Notes: generated by a model from the sequence alone, not told the origin. Positions 28,890 through 38,924 are shown, numbered from the stretch's first letter. The stretch: DNA of 64,000 nt from JANLVJ01 sp031363945 (GCA_031363945.1 JANLVJ010000055.1:70447-134446), one strand, 5' to 3'. Made by a program: numbers and translations.

Positions 28890-29451
28890 TTATTATTTCA
28901 ATTTATGCCTTTTTCAGACTATTTTAATAATATGTCATTATTTTTTTGAAACCAATTATGAAACGCTCACCCTTTTAATTAATTGTTTTAAATCTCTTTT
29001 GTGACCTTTGAAATTTTGAGGTTAAAAATTACTCTTCGATAGACTTAGAAATAATTTAAGATCTTTTCATCAACAGATTATTTAATCTATTTGTTGGGGT
29101 TTTTTATGATTATGCTGTAAGAACTCAATTTTTCAAGTGCTGAACTGACTGATCAGTTGAAATTCCTGTAATACTGACTTCTGCCATTGAGCTTAGTTCT
29201 AATCCTGGATCTATTCCGTCTGCAGTTGATTTCGCCGGGTTAACAGAAAACTTTAAGACTATTTGATTTGGCAGGGTTGACTGCTATCTTCACAAATGCT
29301 GGTTTGGTCGGTAAAATAAAATGCGGACAAGACCCTTTGGCAATTTCATTGTTTAAACAACTTTCTGTCGACAACTTTATATTGTTTCAATGGTTTAATA
29401 ACAAATTAATTTTAGTTACTTGTACACTAGGCATATTCAATTATCCATCAT
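28890..29451. other. Gene-poor stretch, possible coding relic
   Basis: No intact gene is evident. A weak hairpin with T tail sits at 29067-29105. On the minus strand, 29265 down to 29134 reads as a protein-like frame (VNPAKSTADGIDPGLELS) and a diverged copy of the first seven codons precedes it, so the stretch may hold remnants of a lost gene. Confidence 0.3.
29067..29105 (+). terminator. Possible terminator in gene-poor stretch
   Basis: CAACAGATT and AATCTaTTTGTTG form an imperfect stem followed by GGGGTTTTTT. No gene directly upstream on this strand explains it. Confidence 0.35.
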
Positions 29452-29967
29452 ATGAGATCTTTTATTCTAAAAACCTTTAAAGAGCTCGCCACTGCAAGTT
29501 TATTTGTATTGGGGGTATTTAATAGCGACACGCTGTTAGCCCAAAAAACTCCAGATTTTATCCCGGATTTTACTTTTTTCAAACTTGATGGTACTGTATT
29601 TAACCGACAGCAACTCACAAAAGGAGAGCATACAATCTTTATTCTATATGATTGTGGTTGTGAGCATTGCCAGCGTGAACTTGTTGATATAGGGAAACAC
29701 TATTCATCTTTTAAAAATGTCAGTTTCTATCTGGTAACCATGGATAGAAAGCAGGAAATCGATAAATTCATGCTTTCGTATGGCAGATTTTTAAAGGATA
29801 AGCCGAATGTCATACTACTTCAGGATAAAAATATGGAGTTTATTCCCAAATTCAAGCCTCTACGTTATCCTGGTATTTTTGTCTACTCAGCAGTAGGTAA
29901 ATGCTTATATTCAAATAGTGGTACCACCCCGCTACAGGCTATATTAAGTGCATTGTCAAAAGGTTAA
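29452..29967 (+). CDS. Exported thioredoxin-like/redoxin protein
   Basis: This 171-residue protein has a signal peptide ending LLAQ (about residue 31). A thioredoxin-fold domain follows with the redox motif DCGCEHC (Cys70 and Cys73 as CxxC, plus an extra Cys68). A cis-proline-type motif RYPGIFVYS lies near residue 145. It resembles periplasmic TlpA/redoxin proteins that reduce disulfides. The CEHC dipeptide is unusual compared with the common CxPC. It stands just upstream of the BaiN-like flavoprotein with a 42-base gap. Confidence 0.85.
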   Translation: MRSFILKTFKELATASLFVLGVFNSDTLLAQKTPDFIPDFTFFKLDGTVFNRQQLTKGEHTIFILYDCGCEHCQRELVDIGKHYSSFKNVSFYLVTMDRKQEIDKFMLSYGRFLKDKPNVILLQDKNMEFIPKFKPLRYPGIFVYSAVGKCLYSNSGTTPLQAILSALSKG

Positions 29968-30009
29968 TTGAATTAAAATTTGCCGTAAAACATTATTAAT
30001 TTCGCCCTG

Positions 30010-31206
30010 ATGGAAGATTTGGACGCAATTATAATTGGGGCCGGTGCTTGTGGGCTTATGTGTGCTGTTCAGGCTGGATTTTTGGGCAAAAGGGTATTGA
30101 TTCTTGAAAAAAATGAAGTTGCTGGTGCAAAGATTTTAATTTCTGGTGGTGGCAGGTGCAACTATACAAATCTGAATTCAGGCCCCGAAAATTTCCTTTC
30201 TTCAAATACCCATTTTTCTAAATCAGCCTTTTCTCAATGGACAGTTGATGATACAATTAATTTTTTTGCTACTTATGGAATTATAGGTCAGGAAAAAACA
30301 TTAGGTCAATTGTTCCCTGAAAGTAATAAGGCGATTGATATCATAAATATCTTTATTGATCTGTGTCAAGACATGGATCAGAAATTACAACTTGACGCAG
30401 AAGTCACTGCTATCAATAAAAATGAAAGAGGCGTTTTTGAAGTTAGTTACGTCAAAAACGGTAAGGTATCAACCGTAAACTCCCGGTCAGTTGTCATAGC
30501 TTCAGGTGGTCTACCCATTAAAAAGATGGGTGCTACTGATTTCGGTTTGAAAATTGCCAGACAGTTTGGGCTCGAATTAACAGAAACTGCACCTGGCCTT
30601 GTACCGCTTACCATTACTGGCAAAGATGAAGAATGGTATGCCCTTCTTTCAGGAACAACTGTTTTCTCAAGGGTATCAAATGAATTCATCAGTTTTGAAG
30701 AAAATATTTTATTTACCCACTGGGGTTTAAGTGGGCCTGCTATTCTTCAAATTTCATCTTATTGGCGCCCGGGAGAACAAATCTGGATTAATCTGTTGCC
30801 GAATGATTCAATCAGCGAACTGATACGCATTGAGAAAAATAAAAATGGGAAAAGATTATTATTACACATTCTGGCTGAATGCTTCACACGAAAATTTGCT
30901 GAAGCATTGGGAAGGTATCTTCCAACAGAAAAAAACCTGGCATCTTTAACAAATGAAGACCTGGATACAATTGAATCTTTCATTCATCAGTTTAGCATCA
31001 AACCTGCAGGAGATAAAGGGTATGACAAGGCTGAAGTAATGCGTGGTGGGGTTTCTACAGATGAATTATCTTCTAAAACGCTTGAAGCAAAGAAGATTCC
31101 TGGATTATATTTTGGTGGTGAATGTGTTGATGTAACTGGATGGCTGGGTGGTTACAATTTTCAATGGGCCTGGGCAAGTGGTTATGTAATTGCCCAAAAT
31201 ATCTAA
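30010..31206 (+). CDS. BaiN/HI0933-family FAD-dependent oxidoreductase
   Basis: A 398-residue flavoprotein. The N-terminal dinucleotide loop is IIIGAGACGLMCAVQAG. The family hallmark GGGRCNYTN follows at about residue 53, and the C-terminal FAD motif TGWLGGYNFQWAWASG closes it. HI0933/BaiN members are widely conserved, and the function of most is unproven; a few reduce bile-acid intermediates in gut bacteria. It is probably cytosolic. The next gene starts 17 bases after its stop, so the two are cotranscribed. Confidence 0.92.
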   Translation: MEDLDAIIIGAGACGLMCAVQAGFLGKRVLILEKNEVAGAKILISGGGRCNYTNLNSGPENFLSSNTHFSKSAFSQWTVDDTINFFATYGIIGQEKTLGQLFPESNKAIDIINIFIDLCQDMDQKLQLDAEVTAINKNERGVFEVSYVKNGKVSTVNSRSVVIASGGLPIKKMGATDFGLKIARQFGLELTETAPGLVPLTITGKDEEWYALLSGTTVFSRVSNEFISFEENILFTHWGLSGPAILQISSYWRPGEQIWINLLPNDSISELIRIEKNKNGKRLLLHILAECFTRKFAEALGRYLPTEKNLASLTNEDLDTIESFIHQFSIKPAGDKGYDKAEVMRGGVSTDELSSKTLEAKKIPGLYFGGECVDVTGWLGGYNFQWAWASGYVIAQNI

Positions 31207-31223
31207 ACTCTTATTAAAACAGG

Positions 31224-31649
31224 ATGGAACTACAGCAAGTAAATTTCAGTTTACCCCCTTATCGCCGTGGCTTTCATTTAATAACCCATGAAATAACACA
31301 AGAAATAAAGTTTCTTCCTGAATTTACAGCTGGAGTTCTTCAACTATTTATCCTACATACTTCAGCAAGCATTAGTATTAATGAAAATACAGATTCGTCA
31401 GTAAGATTAGATTTCGAAACACATTTTAACAAGCTTGCACCTGAAAACCAACCTTATTATCTGCACAATGATGAAGGTAGTGACGATATGCCAGCTCACT
31501 TAAAAAGTAGTCTGCTTGGCTGTTCAGTGTTAGTTCCTATACAGGATGGTAAACTGAAACTCGGTATCTGGCAGGGAATATACCTTGGTGAGCATCGCAA
31601 TCAGGCCGAAGGCCGAAATTTTACAGCAACGCTCTGGGGAAATAGATAA
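31224..31649 (+). CDS. yjbQ: YjbQ/UPF0047 family protein
   Basis: This 141-residue protein matches UPF0047 end to end, with FILHTSASISINENTDS, HNDEGSDDMPAHLKSSL and GIWQGIYLGEHR. The conserved His, Asp and Glu residues form the metal or active site. The family is annotated as a secondary thiamine-phosphate synthase from weak activity in E. coli YjbQ; its main role is not certain. It is the second gene of a probable operon with the BaiN-like flavoprotein. Confidence 0.93.
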   Translation: MELQQVNFSLPPYRRGFHLITHEITQEIKFLPEFTAGVLQLFILHTSASISINENTDSSVRLDFETHFNKLAPENQPYYLHNDEGSDDMPAHLKSSLLGCSVLVPIQDGKLKLGIWQGIYLGEHRNQAEGRNFTATLWGNR

Positions 31650-31693
31650 ACCTTTTTTGGTGCAGAATTTGCTTAGGTTTCCGAAACGGTATT

Positions 31694-31900
31694 ATGGAAA
31701 ATTCCAGAGATAATTCATCGCATAAATTAGTTCATACCCTGGGCTGGATTGTTAGGAAAACACTTGTTCTGACTTCCAAAATTATTATTCTGACTTTTAA
31801 ATTTGGACTTAAGTTCATAATTAGTAAACTTACTGTAGCACCTGTTCAAACTCAATTAGAGTCAGATGATCAAAAGCGTAACCCTTATCAAAAAGAATAA
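31694..31900 (+). CDS. Small hypothetical protein with one hydrophobic helix
   Basis: A 68-codon ORF directly after yjbQ (44 bases). It encodes a hydrophobic, lysine-dotted helix (residues about 16-48, TLGWIVRKTLVLTSKIIILTF) between polar ends. No family is recognised. Placement in a run of co-directional genes and the membrane-like composition make it plausible. Confidence 0.45.
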   Translation: MENSRDNSSHKLVHTLGWIVRKTLVLTSKIIILTFKFGLKFIISKLTVAPVQTQLESDDQKRNPYQKE

Positions 31901-31904
31901 TCTA

Positions 31905-32552
31905 TTAATACCATTTAGTTGTGCTTAGGTTATAGATCTTTTGAATTTCTTTCAATTTTTCGTCAAAATTAAAATCAAGGTCTGTCAAGAAGCCTGTACT
32001 AAAATCGAATACCCAACCATGTACAATTGGAAACCCACCCTTGGCATAGGATGTTTGTACCTCTGCAGTCTTGGTTACATTAATACATTGTTCAATAACA
32101 TTAACTTCAACCAATCTGCGGTAACGCTCTTCTTGATTTGCAATCGCGTCTAACTCTTCCTGATGTATCCTATAAACGTCCCTGATATTTCTAAGCCATG
32201 GGTTGAGAAGACCAAGATCTTTACTTTGCATTGCCGCAAGTATGGCCCCACAATTATAATGGCCACAAATAATAATATGCTTTATTTCCAGGTGAATAAC
32301 TGCATAGTTAATTACTGATAGTGCATTCAAATCATTATTAATGACCATATTACCTAGATTTCTATGAACAAAGAGTTCACCTGCTTCCATGCCCATAATC
32401 TCATTAGGCGGAATCCGGCTATCTGAACAGCCAATATAAAGGTACTCAGGGCTTTGGCCAGCTACCAGTTTAGTGAAAAAGTCTGGATCCATTGAGATCT
32501 TTGAATCAACCCATATTTTATTATTTTCTGAAATCTGCTTATATAAAGTCAT
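31905..32552 (-). CDS. Beta-class carbonic anhydrase
   Basis: This cytosolic zinc enzyme interconverts CO2 and bicarbonate. All signatures are present: CSDSR (Cys42, Asp44, Arg46) and GHYNCG (His98, Cys101), supplying the Cys2-His zinc site and the Asp-Arg dyad. The 215-residue length is standard. It is convergent with the small ORF upstream, with only a few bases between stops. The partner pathway is not evident from neighbours. Confidence 0.96.
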   Translation of the reverse strand: MTLYKQISENNKIWVDSKISMDPDFFTKLVAGQSPEYLYIGCSDSRIPPNEIMGMEAGELFVHRNLGNMVINNDLNALSVINYAVIHLEIKHIIICGHYNCGAILAAMQSKDLGLLNPWLRNIRDVYRIHQEELDAIANQEERYRRLVEVNVIEQCINVTKTAEVQTSYAKGGFPIVHGWVFDFSTGFLTDLDFNFDEKLKEIQKIYNLSTTKWY

Positions 32553-32738
32553 GAGTAAAATTTGAGATTAGGCATTTTAAGACCCTTATGGTAGTAAAAT
32601 AGTAAAAAAAAACGCTGGTTATCAATATTTCAAAGCTCGAACAAAACCTTTCCCTAAACAATACAGATCAACTACAAATCAATAAAAAAAGGCAACATCT
32701 TTTTTAATAATTCCGTATCAGTAATTAATATCACTGCT

Positions 32739-32954
32739 ATGATACACAAACGCTTTAAAAACGGTGCTGAAGACATTATTTCTTTTACATATTCAAAATC
32801 AGCTGGTGTTTTCACCCTGAGGTTAAAGAATAATGCAGTAATTCATTATGAGGCTAAAGGTCCTGAGATTTTTCTACAGTGGCTCAGTGAAAATCAAATT
32901 CCTGAACAGCCAAAGCTAAAGCCAACCATGAATTTTCTCGAAGGCTCATTATAG
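32739..32954 (+). CDS. Small conserved-looking hypothetical protein
   Basis: A 71-residue ORF with a compact alternating strand pattern (FTYSKSAGVFTLRLKNNAVIH) and a C-terminal helix containing FLQWLSEN. Composition is that of a real small folded protein. I recognise no named family. It stands alone between the carbonic anhydrase start and a convergent LysE gene. Confidence 0.5.
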   Translation: MIHKRFKNGAEDIISFTYSKSAGVFTLRLKNNAVIHYEAKGPEIFLQWLSENQIPEQPKLKPTMNFLEGSL

Positions 32955-33040
32955 ATATTCAGCATCAGTTTATTCATATATCTAAAAACAATTGAGCATA
33001 ACATCATTCTGCCCAGAAATCTTCTTTTACTCGTTATAAA

Positions 33041-33658
33041 TTATTTAAAACCAAGAAAAATCAATTTTCCGAGTTGAAAAGCTGCAAGTGTAAAAAATAA
33101 TACGGCTATACCTTTATTGATAAGCTGGTTACTCAGAGTAAATTTTTTAAAAACAAAACCAGCAAATTTTGAGTAAGCCAACAAACAAATTCCAGCTCCG
33201 ATTGATGATCCAATACTGAAAATTAAAATTCCGAACCAACCTGTCACTATCCACCCATGTGATATCAGGTATGTACCCATGACCCCCCAAAAAGGGATTT
33301 GCATAGGGTTCATAAATCCCATGATGATTCCAAGTTTTATCGCTTTACCCCCTGAATAATGTGATTCAGCTTGTTTATTTCTATTAATCCAGGTAATGAT
33401 TCCAAGAGTCAGGAATAAAAAAACCATCACCCAATCTATATAAAGGGTAAGTTTTACTGTATGAGACAACCATTGGGCCCCTCTGACAATTAAGAAAGTT
33501 AATAAAAGTTCTATCAGGCAAAATGAAGCGATGAAATTATTTGTCTGTTTTGAACCTCTGTTTATTGAGAGTTGAACTACAGTGAGATTTATATTTCCTG
33601 GTGGGATATAGCCTAAAAAATTCGCTAAAATTCCAAGAAAAAAAGTGAGTAAAATCAT
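33041..33658 (-). CDS. LysE-family amino-acid exporter
   Basis: This 205-residue inner-membrane protein has six predicted helices. The N-terminal signature LGYIPPGNINLTVVQLSINRG corresponds to the family's PGP region (here PPGN), and GFMNPMQIPFW mirrors the second half-repeat. Members export amino acids or related metabolites by proton antiport. The substrate is unknown. The next gene on the same strand (nagA) lies 50 bases upstream, so cotranscription is possible. Confidence 0.85.
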   Translation of the reverse strand: MILLTFFLGILANFLGYIPPGNINLTVVQLSINRGSKQTNNFIASFCLIELLLTFLIVRGAQWLSHTVKLTLYIDWVMVFLFLTLGIITWINRNKQAESHYSGGKAIKLGIIMGFMNPMQIPFWGVMGTYLISHGWIVTGWFGILIFSIGSSIGAGICLLAYSKFAGFVFKKFTLSNQLINKGIAVLFFTLAAFQLGKLIFLGFK

Positions 33659-33708
33659 TTCTAAAAATTAATGGGATATTAAGGGGTCAAAACAAATCAA
33701 TACAAATT

Positions 33709-34917
33709 TCAAAATTTTTGATTTGCATTCTGCACTACCCCTTCAATAAACAGTTGCTTTAATTGCAGGTCTTTATCAAGAACTACCAGGTTAGCAAGAG
33801 CGCCTGCCTTGATACGGCCTATATCGGAAAGTTTCATGAGATTGGCGGGTATGGTCGATGCCATACTTAACGCATCTTCAATATTAATTTTGCCTTCGTG
33901 CACACAATTTTTTACGGCGCCTAACATTGTAAGAGCTGATCCTGATAAGATACCAGTTTCAGTAACATAGCTATTTTCAGCGGCAAAAAACTTATACGGG
34001 CCATCTGTAGAGGCAGTTACTGAGTCGGTAATCAGGAATAGTCTTTTACCCATAACTTTATGGGCAATTTCTAAACTCTGAAAGCAACAGTGAATACCAT
34101 CTGCAATAATACTTGCGTTAACAGTACTATGGTTCATGGCTGCTCCTGTTAAACCTGGTGCCCGGCTACCAAGCTGAGACATGGCGTTGTAAAGGTGGGT
34201 GGTAGCAGTTATCCCCGAATTAAAACCAAGGGTAGCCTGCTCATAAGTTGCATTACTATGTCCGGCAGAACATATAATGCCAGCTGCTAGGAGCCTTGAT
34301 ATAAGTTCAGGATTGAAAAATTCAGGTGCAATAGTCATCATTTTAACTACACCCTTACCGTATGAGATAATATGCTCAAATTCATCAGTGTTTGGGTCAA
34401 GAACAAATTCAGCCAGATGAGCTCCCCGCCTTTCAGCATTAATAAACGGCCCTTCAAGATGTAAACCAAGAAGACCAGGCATCTTCTTGGCAAGTGCTTC
34501 CCTTACAACATCAATTGCCTTAAAAATGATCGGAACTGAACTCGTTGGGATGGTTACCTGATAACTGGCAGTGCCACCTGCCAGGTTATGAGTATGAATG
34601 GCTTCGAGTGTTTCTAAATCCTGGGTATTATTGAAAAGCTTACCGCCTGCACCATAAACCTGAAGATCAATAAAAGCAGGAGCAACAATCAGTAATGATG
34701 CATCAAAGTCAACACCTTGCTGACCAGGCATTCCAGAATTTAAAGATAAATCATCATTGACCCTTACTTTACCAGTATTTTTGTTTAATGAATCACGACG
34801 TTCACTATTATTCGCATTTCTAAAAGAGTGAATACGATTATTTTCAATAATTAAAATCTGATCAACTAAGACTTGCTCGCCAGTATACAGAACGCCAGCA
34901 TATATTGAAAATTTCAT
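33709..34917 (-). CDS. nagA: N-acetylglucosamine-6-phosphate deacetylase
   Basis: NagA removes acetate from GlcNAc-6-phosphate, feeding amino-sugar and peptidoglycan recycling. Motifs are HLEGPFINAERRGAH (metal-binding Glu), AGHSNATYEQA (metal His), THLYNAMSQLGSRAPGL (metal His), and the catalytic Asp in LITDSVTA. At 402 residues it is about 20 longer than the E. coli enzyme, owing to a polar insert near residues 35-65. The nagB partner is not in the window. Relevant context: an alpha-N-acetylglucosaminidase relic at 49.7-50.3 kb suggests reduced GlcNAc-glycan use. Confidence 0.94.
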   Translation of the reverse strand: MKFSIYAGVLYTGEQVLVDQILIIENNRIHSFRNANNSERRDSLNKNTGKVRVNDDLSLNSGMPGQQGVDFDASLLIVAPAFIDLQVYGAGGKLFNNTQDLETLEAIHTHNLAGGTASYQVTIPTSSVPIIFKAIDVVREALAKKMPGLLGLHLEGPFINAERRGAHLAEFVLDPNTDEFEHIISYGKGVVKMMTIAPEFFNPELISRLLAAGIICSAGHSNATYEQATLGFNSGITATTHLYNAMSQLGSRAPGLTGAAMNHSTVNASIIADGIHCCFQSLEIAHKVMGKRLFLITDSVTASTDGPYKFFAAENSYVTETGILSGSALTMLGAVKNCVHEGKINIEDALSMASTIPANLMKLSDIGRIKAGALANLVVLDKDLQLKQLFIEGVVQNANQKF

Positions 34918-34939
34918 TGAATTTTTTAATAGTTAAACT

Positions 34940-34968
34940 AAAAAAGCCGCCATGATATACGGCGGCTT
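34940..34968 (-). terminator. Terminator of the TPR gene
   Basis: On the minus strand AAGCCGCC and GGCGGCTT flank a 9-nt loop and are followed by TTTTTT. It lies just after the TPR gene stop and separates it from nagA. Confidence 0.85.
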
Positions 34969-34986
34969 CCTTAAGGTATATTTTTA

Positions 34987-36120
34987 TTATTTTGCTTTTA
35001 AAGCAGCAAGTCTTTTTTGCATTTCTGCAGCCTTATCTGTTTTATTAAGGCGAACATAAATTTCTTTTAAAGAGGTCAGTGCAGAAACATCGTCTGGATG
35101 TATTGCCAGCGCTGCTTCCAGGTATGGGGTTGATGATTCAAATGTCTTTTTGAACTTAGCTACTTCAAGATTGTATTTAGCGACCTGGGTACGGGGTAAT
35201 GCATTGGCTTTAGATAAAATCAAGGCCGCTTTATTGTAATAGATGGCTCCAAGATTGAAATTGGCAGGGAAGTTTTTGGGATCCAGCGCAATTCCTTTTT
35301 TGTAGGCTGCCTCTGCACTGTCAATTTGTTTAAGTCCTTCATAAGTAGATCCAAGCACAACATACAGGCTTGAGTTTTTAGGATCTTTATCGATAGCATT
35401 TTTAAGCTTGTCAACGATAAAACTGGCTCTACCCTTTGCAAGGTAATAGTTTATCTCATCTGTAATCAAGGCATTATCAGTAGGATATTTTACCCTTGCA
35501 TCCTGCACTGTCTTTAAATAAGCTGCCGAATCTTTCTGAGCAAGCTGTGCTTCAGCTAGTAGCTGGTAGTAACGTGGTGTTTGTTTGATTTTCAGCAATG
35601 AAGTATATGACTCTGCAGCCTGCTTATAATCCATGGCGCTAGTAGCTGCCACAGCTGTATTAGTCATCCATGTTGTATCCGAAGGTAGCTGTGCTGATAC
35701 AAATTTGAAACTTTCTTCAGCACCCTTGAAATTTTTCTCATTGAACATTTTTATGCCTCTATTGGCATACACCTGGGCAAGATTGCGACCAGCGTTTTCG
35801 AAATCTACTTTATATTCATTCTTTTTATCTAATACCTTTCCAGTTTCGATTGCCGTTTTGGCAACATTAAGATTCACTTCAAGATTTGCTTTCTTCGTAC
35901 TGTCAACCGCAAGACTTGAATAGATCAAACTTCTATAGGCCCATGTCTTAGGGTCATTCTTAGTTTTCTCATTGGCAGTAGCCTTATCGATAGACTCCTT
36001 TGCCTTATCAACCTGGCGAATATTAAACAGGTTAAAAGCATTTGTGAGTTCAGAGTTTTGAGCGAATGCTGAAAAGGTTCCTGCCAGCATAAAGCTTATT
36101 AGAGCGACTCTCTTATTCAT
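34987..36120 (-). CDS. Exported tetratricopeptide-repeat protein
   Basis: This 377-residue protein has a signal peptide ending TFSAFAQ. Tandem TPR helices fill the rest, for example AYKKGIALDPKNFPANFNLG and ALAIHPDDVSALTSLKEIYV, the classic ALDP-type repeat ends. It is probably a periplasmic scaffold. It follows gyrA by 122 bases on the same strand and has its own terminator, so it may be the last gene of the gyrA transcript. No enzymatic domain is visible. Confidence 0.88.
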   Translation of the reverse strand: MNKRVALISFMLAGTFSAFAQNSELTNAFNLFNIRQVDKAKESIDKATANEKTKNDPKTWAYRSLIYSSLAVDSTKKANLEVNLNVAKTAIETGKVLDKKNEYKVDFENAGRNLAQVYANRGIKMFNEKNFKGAEESFKFVSAQLPSDTTWMTNTAVAATSAMDYKQAAESYTSLLKIKQTPRYYQLLAEAQLAQKDSAAYLKTVQDARVKYPTDNALITDEINYYLAKGRASFIVDKLKNAIDKDPKNSSLYVVLGSTYEGLKQIDSAEAAYKKGIALDPKNFPANFNLGAIYYNKAALILSKANALPRTQVAKYNLEVAKFKKTFESSTPYLEAALAIHPDDVSALTSLKEIYVRLNKTDKAAEMQKRLAALKAK

Positions 36121-36242
36121 AATGGTAATTCTAAATTGAGGTTGTTATTTATAAATTATAGTGTGCAATAATTTTTGGCGGCATGAAAATCTCTGAATTA
36201 TACTACAAATTGGCCTGTTATCAGGTCCGCCTGTATTAATTT

Positions 36243-38924
36243 CTATTTTTCATCTTCTGCATCATCATCGGCGGGGTCTTCGGCATCATCATCGTCTGCT
36301 TCATCTTCTCCCTCTTCATCTTCATAATTATCAGAAAGCTCCTCGTGTGAATTTGCATCTTCAAGCATTGCTACTGTCTGAGCAGTACCAGAAGCTTCTA
36401 TTCCTGTTTCATTATTACCAGCTACAATGACATTACCATCACTGTCTATCAAATTACCCTCACTATCGGTATCAGGCACTTCTTCACCTTCTGTAAGTTT
36501 GGTAATTGAAGCTATTTTATCTGTATCACCCAGACGAATTAATCTAACACCTTGTGTTGCCCGGCCCATGACACGCATTTCATTGACTGAAATTCGAATC
36601 GTGATTCCAGAACGATTAATGATCATTAAATCATCGGTATTCGTTACGTCTTTAATGGCTATTAGATTTCCTGTTTTTTCAGTAATGTTAATCGTCTTGA
36701 CACCCTTGCCGCCCCTATTGGTAACACGGTAGTCTTCAATTTCAGAACGCTTGCCAAATCCCTGTTCCGAAACTACCAGTACCGTTGATAAATTATCACG
36801 AACAGAAATCATACCAATCACCTCATCTTCAGCATTTGCAAGTCTCACACCGCGAACACCAGCTGCAGTACGACCCATAGGTCTGACAGTGCTTTCATTA
36901 AACCTGATGGCCCTCCCAGATTTCAAACCCATGAGTAATTCACTTGTTCCATTCGTGAGAATAGCTTCAAGTAGTGTATCTCCTTCATGAATAGTGATGG
37001 CATTTATTCCGTTTGCCCTTGGTCTTGAATAAGCCTCGAGGCTGGTTTTCTTAATTGTTCCCTGACGGGTACACATTACAATATAATTTTCTTGCAGATA
37101 TGCCTCATCACTTAAACTGGTCACGTTGATATATGCTTTTACCTTATCTTCTTTCGGTATCTGGATCATATTCTGAATTGCCCGTCCCTTTGAGGTGCGG
37201 CTACCTTCAGGAATTTCATACACCCGTAACCAGAAGCATCGCCCCTGTTCGGTGAAGAATAGCATATAATTATGGGTTGAGGCAACAAAGAGATGTTCAA
37301 TAAAATCTTTATCTCTCGAAGAACTACCCATAGCACCCTTTCCTCCTCTACCCTGCCTTCTATATTCTGTAGCTACAGTTCTCTTAATATACCCTTCATG
37401 TGATATAGTAATGACGACATCTTCATCAACAATGAAGTCTTCCATACGCATATCGTCACCTGACATCACAATTTCTGTACGGCGTTTATCACCATACTTT
37501 TCCCTGATTTCAAGTAATTCGGTTTTCACCATGGCAAGTTGTAAACCCTCATTGGCCAGAATCTCACGCAGACGTTCAACAGTCTTCATTATTTCTGCAA
37601 ACTCTTCCCGTATTTTATCACGTTCAAGACCTGTAAGGCGCTGTAAACGTAATTCAAGAATTGCTTTTGATTGAATTTCTGAGAGCCCGAAATTTGTAAT
37701 CAGGCCCTCGCGAGCTTCTTCTGGAGTTTTTGACCTTCTAATAAGTGCAATGACTTCATCAAGATGATCAAGCGCTATTAATAAGCCTTCAAGTATATGT
37801 GCCCGTTTCTCAGCTTCCCGAAGTTCGTATTTTGTTCTGCGAACGACTACTTCATGACGATGCTCTACAAAATAATGTATAAGTTCTTTTAAATTTAATA
37901 ACATCGGCCTTCCCTTAACCAGGGCGATATTATTTACACTGAATGATGTTTGAAGAGCGGTATACTTGTAGAGATTATTAAGCACAATGGCTGCATTGGC
38001 ATCTCGTTTGATTTCATAAACCACCCGCATACCATCCCTGTCTGATTCATCACGTAAAGCAGAAATACCTTCAATTTTTTTATCATTAATGAGTTCAGCA
38101 GTACGCTCAATCATTAATGCCTTATTTACCTGATATGGAATCTCAGTTACAATTATTACCTCACGATCATTACCAAGAGTCTCAATTTCAGCCTTGGCCC
38201 TGATTACTATGCGACCACGACCAGTTTCGAAAGCTGATTTCACCCCCTCATAACCGTAGATAATACCACCTGTAGGAAAATCAGGCGCCTTAACCCAATG
38301 CATTAATTCAGCTATAGTAATATCTTTATTTTCAATATATTGTATAATACCATCTATGACTTCGCCCAGATTATGGGGGGCCATATTGGTTGCCATACCT
38401 ACAGCAATACCAGAAGCTCCATTGACCAGCAGGTTTGGTATTTTTGCAGGCAGAACTGTTGGTTCTTCAAGTGAATCATCAAAGTTTGACTGAAAATCAA
38501 TCGTATCTTTATTAATATCAGCCAGCATTTCTTCAGCCAGTTTATTTAATCTAGCCTCAGTATAACGCATTGCGGCAGGATTATCACCGTCAACTGAACC
38601 AAAATTACCCTGACCCTCAACCATTGGATACCTGAGTGACCAGCTTTGTGCCATTCGAACCATCGCTTCATACACAGATGAATCACCATGAGGGTGAAAC
38701 TTTCCCATTACTTCACCGACAATACGAGCCGATTTTTTAGGCGGTCTGCTACTACTTACACCAAGTTCAAGCATACCGAACAAAACCCGGCGGTGAACAG
38801 GCTTCAAGCCGTCACGTACATCTGGTAAGGCTCTTGAAACAATCACCGACATCGAATAATCGATGTAGGCTGATTTCATTTCTTCCTCTAAATTAATAGG
38901 AATTATTCTTTCTCCTTCTGCCAT
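36243..38924 (-). CDS. gyrA: DNA gyrase subunit A
   Basis: GyrA is the DNA-breaking and rejoining subunit of gyrase. The active-site tyrosine is Tyr121 (AMRYTEARL). The quinolone-determining region reads HPHGDSSVYEAMVRMAQ, with Ser82 and Glu86 at the E. coli Ser83 and Asp87 positions, a normal wild-type pattern. The C-terminal beta-pinwheel carries the GyrA box-like QGRGGKG near residue 555. The protein ends with a 25-residue run rich in Asp and Glu, as in several gyrases where the acidic tail tunes DNA wrapping. Length (893) is typical of Bacteroidota. Confidence 0.98.
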   Translation of the reverse strand: MAEGERIIPINLEEEMKSAYIDYSMSVIVSRALPDVRDGLKPVHRRVLFGMLELGVSSSRPPKKSARIVGEVMGKFHPHGDSSVYEAMVRMAQSWSLRYPMVEGQGNFGSVDGDNPAAMRYTEARLNKLAEEMLADINKDTIDFQSNFDDSLEEPTVLPAKIPNLLVNGASGIAVGMATNMAPHNLGEVIDGIIQYIENKDITIAELMHWVKAPDFPTGGIIYGYEGVKSAFETGRGRIVIRAKAEIETLGNDREVIIVTEIPYQVNKALMIERTAELINDKKIEGISALRDESDRDGMRVVYEIKRDANAAIVLNNLYKYTALQTSFSVNNIALVKGRPMLLNLKELIHYFVEHRHEVVVRRTKYELREAEKRAHILEGLLIALDHLDEVIALIRRSKTPEEAREGLITNFGLSEIQSKAILELRLQRLTGLERDKIREEFAEIMKTVERLREILANEGLQLAMVKTELLEIREKYGDKRRTEIVMSGDDMRMEDFIVDEDVVITISHEGYIKRTVATEYRRQGRGGKGAMGSSSRDKDFIEHLFVASTHNYMLFFTEQGRCFWLRVYEIPEGSRTSKGRAIQNMIQIPKEDKVKAYINVTSLSDEAYLQENYIVMCTRQGTIKKTSLEAYSRPRANGINAITIHEGDTLLEAILTNGTSELLMGLKSGRAIRFNESTVRPMGRTAAGVRGVRLANAEDEVIGMISVRDNLSTVLVVSEQGFGKRSEIEDYRVTNRGGKGVKTINITEKTGNLIAIKDVTNTDDLMIINRSGITIRISVNEMRVMGRATQGVRLIRLGDTDKIASITKLTEGEEVPDTDSEGNLIDSDGNVIVAGNNETGIEASGTAQTVAMLEDANSHEELSDNYEDEEGEDEADDDDAEDPADDDAEDEK

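Noticed and set aside
29268..29480. 70-codon plus-strand ORF
   Set aside because: It overlaps the start of the redoxin gene, has no recognisable features and is likely chance.
36243..38924. Quinolone-resistance substitutions in gyrA
   Set aside because: Ser82 and Glu86 are normal residues at the sensitive positions, so no resistance signal is visible.
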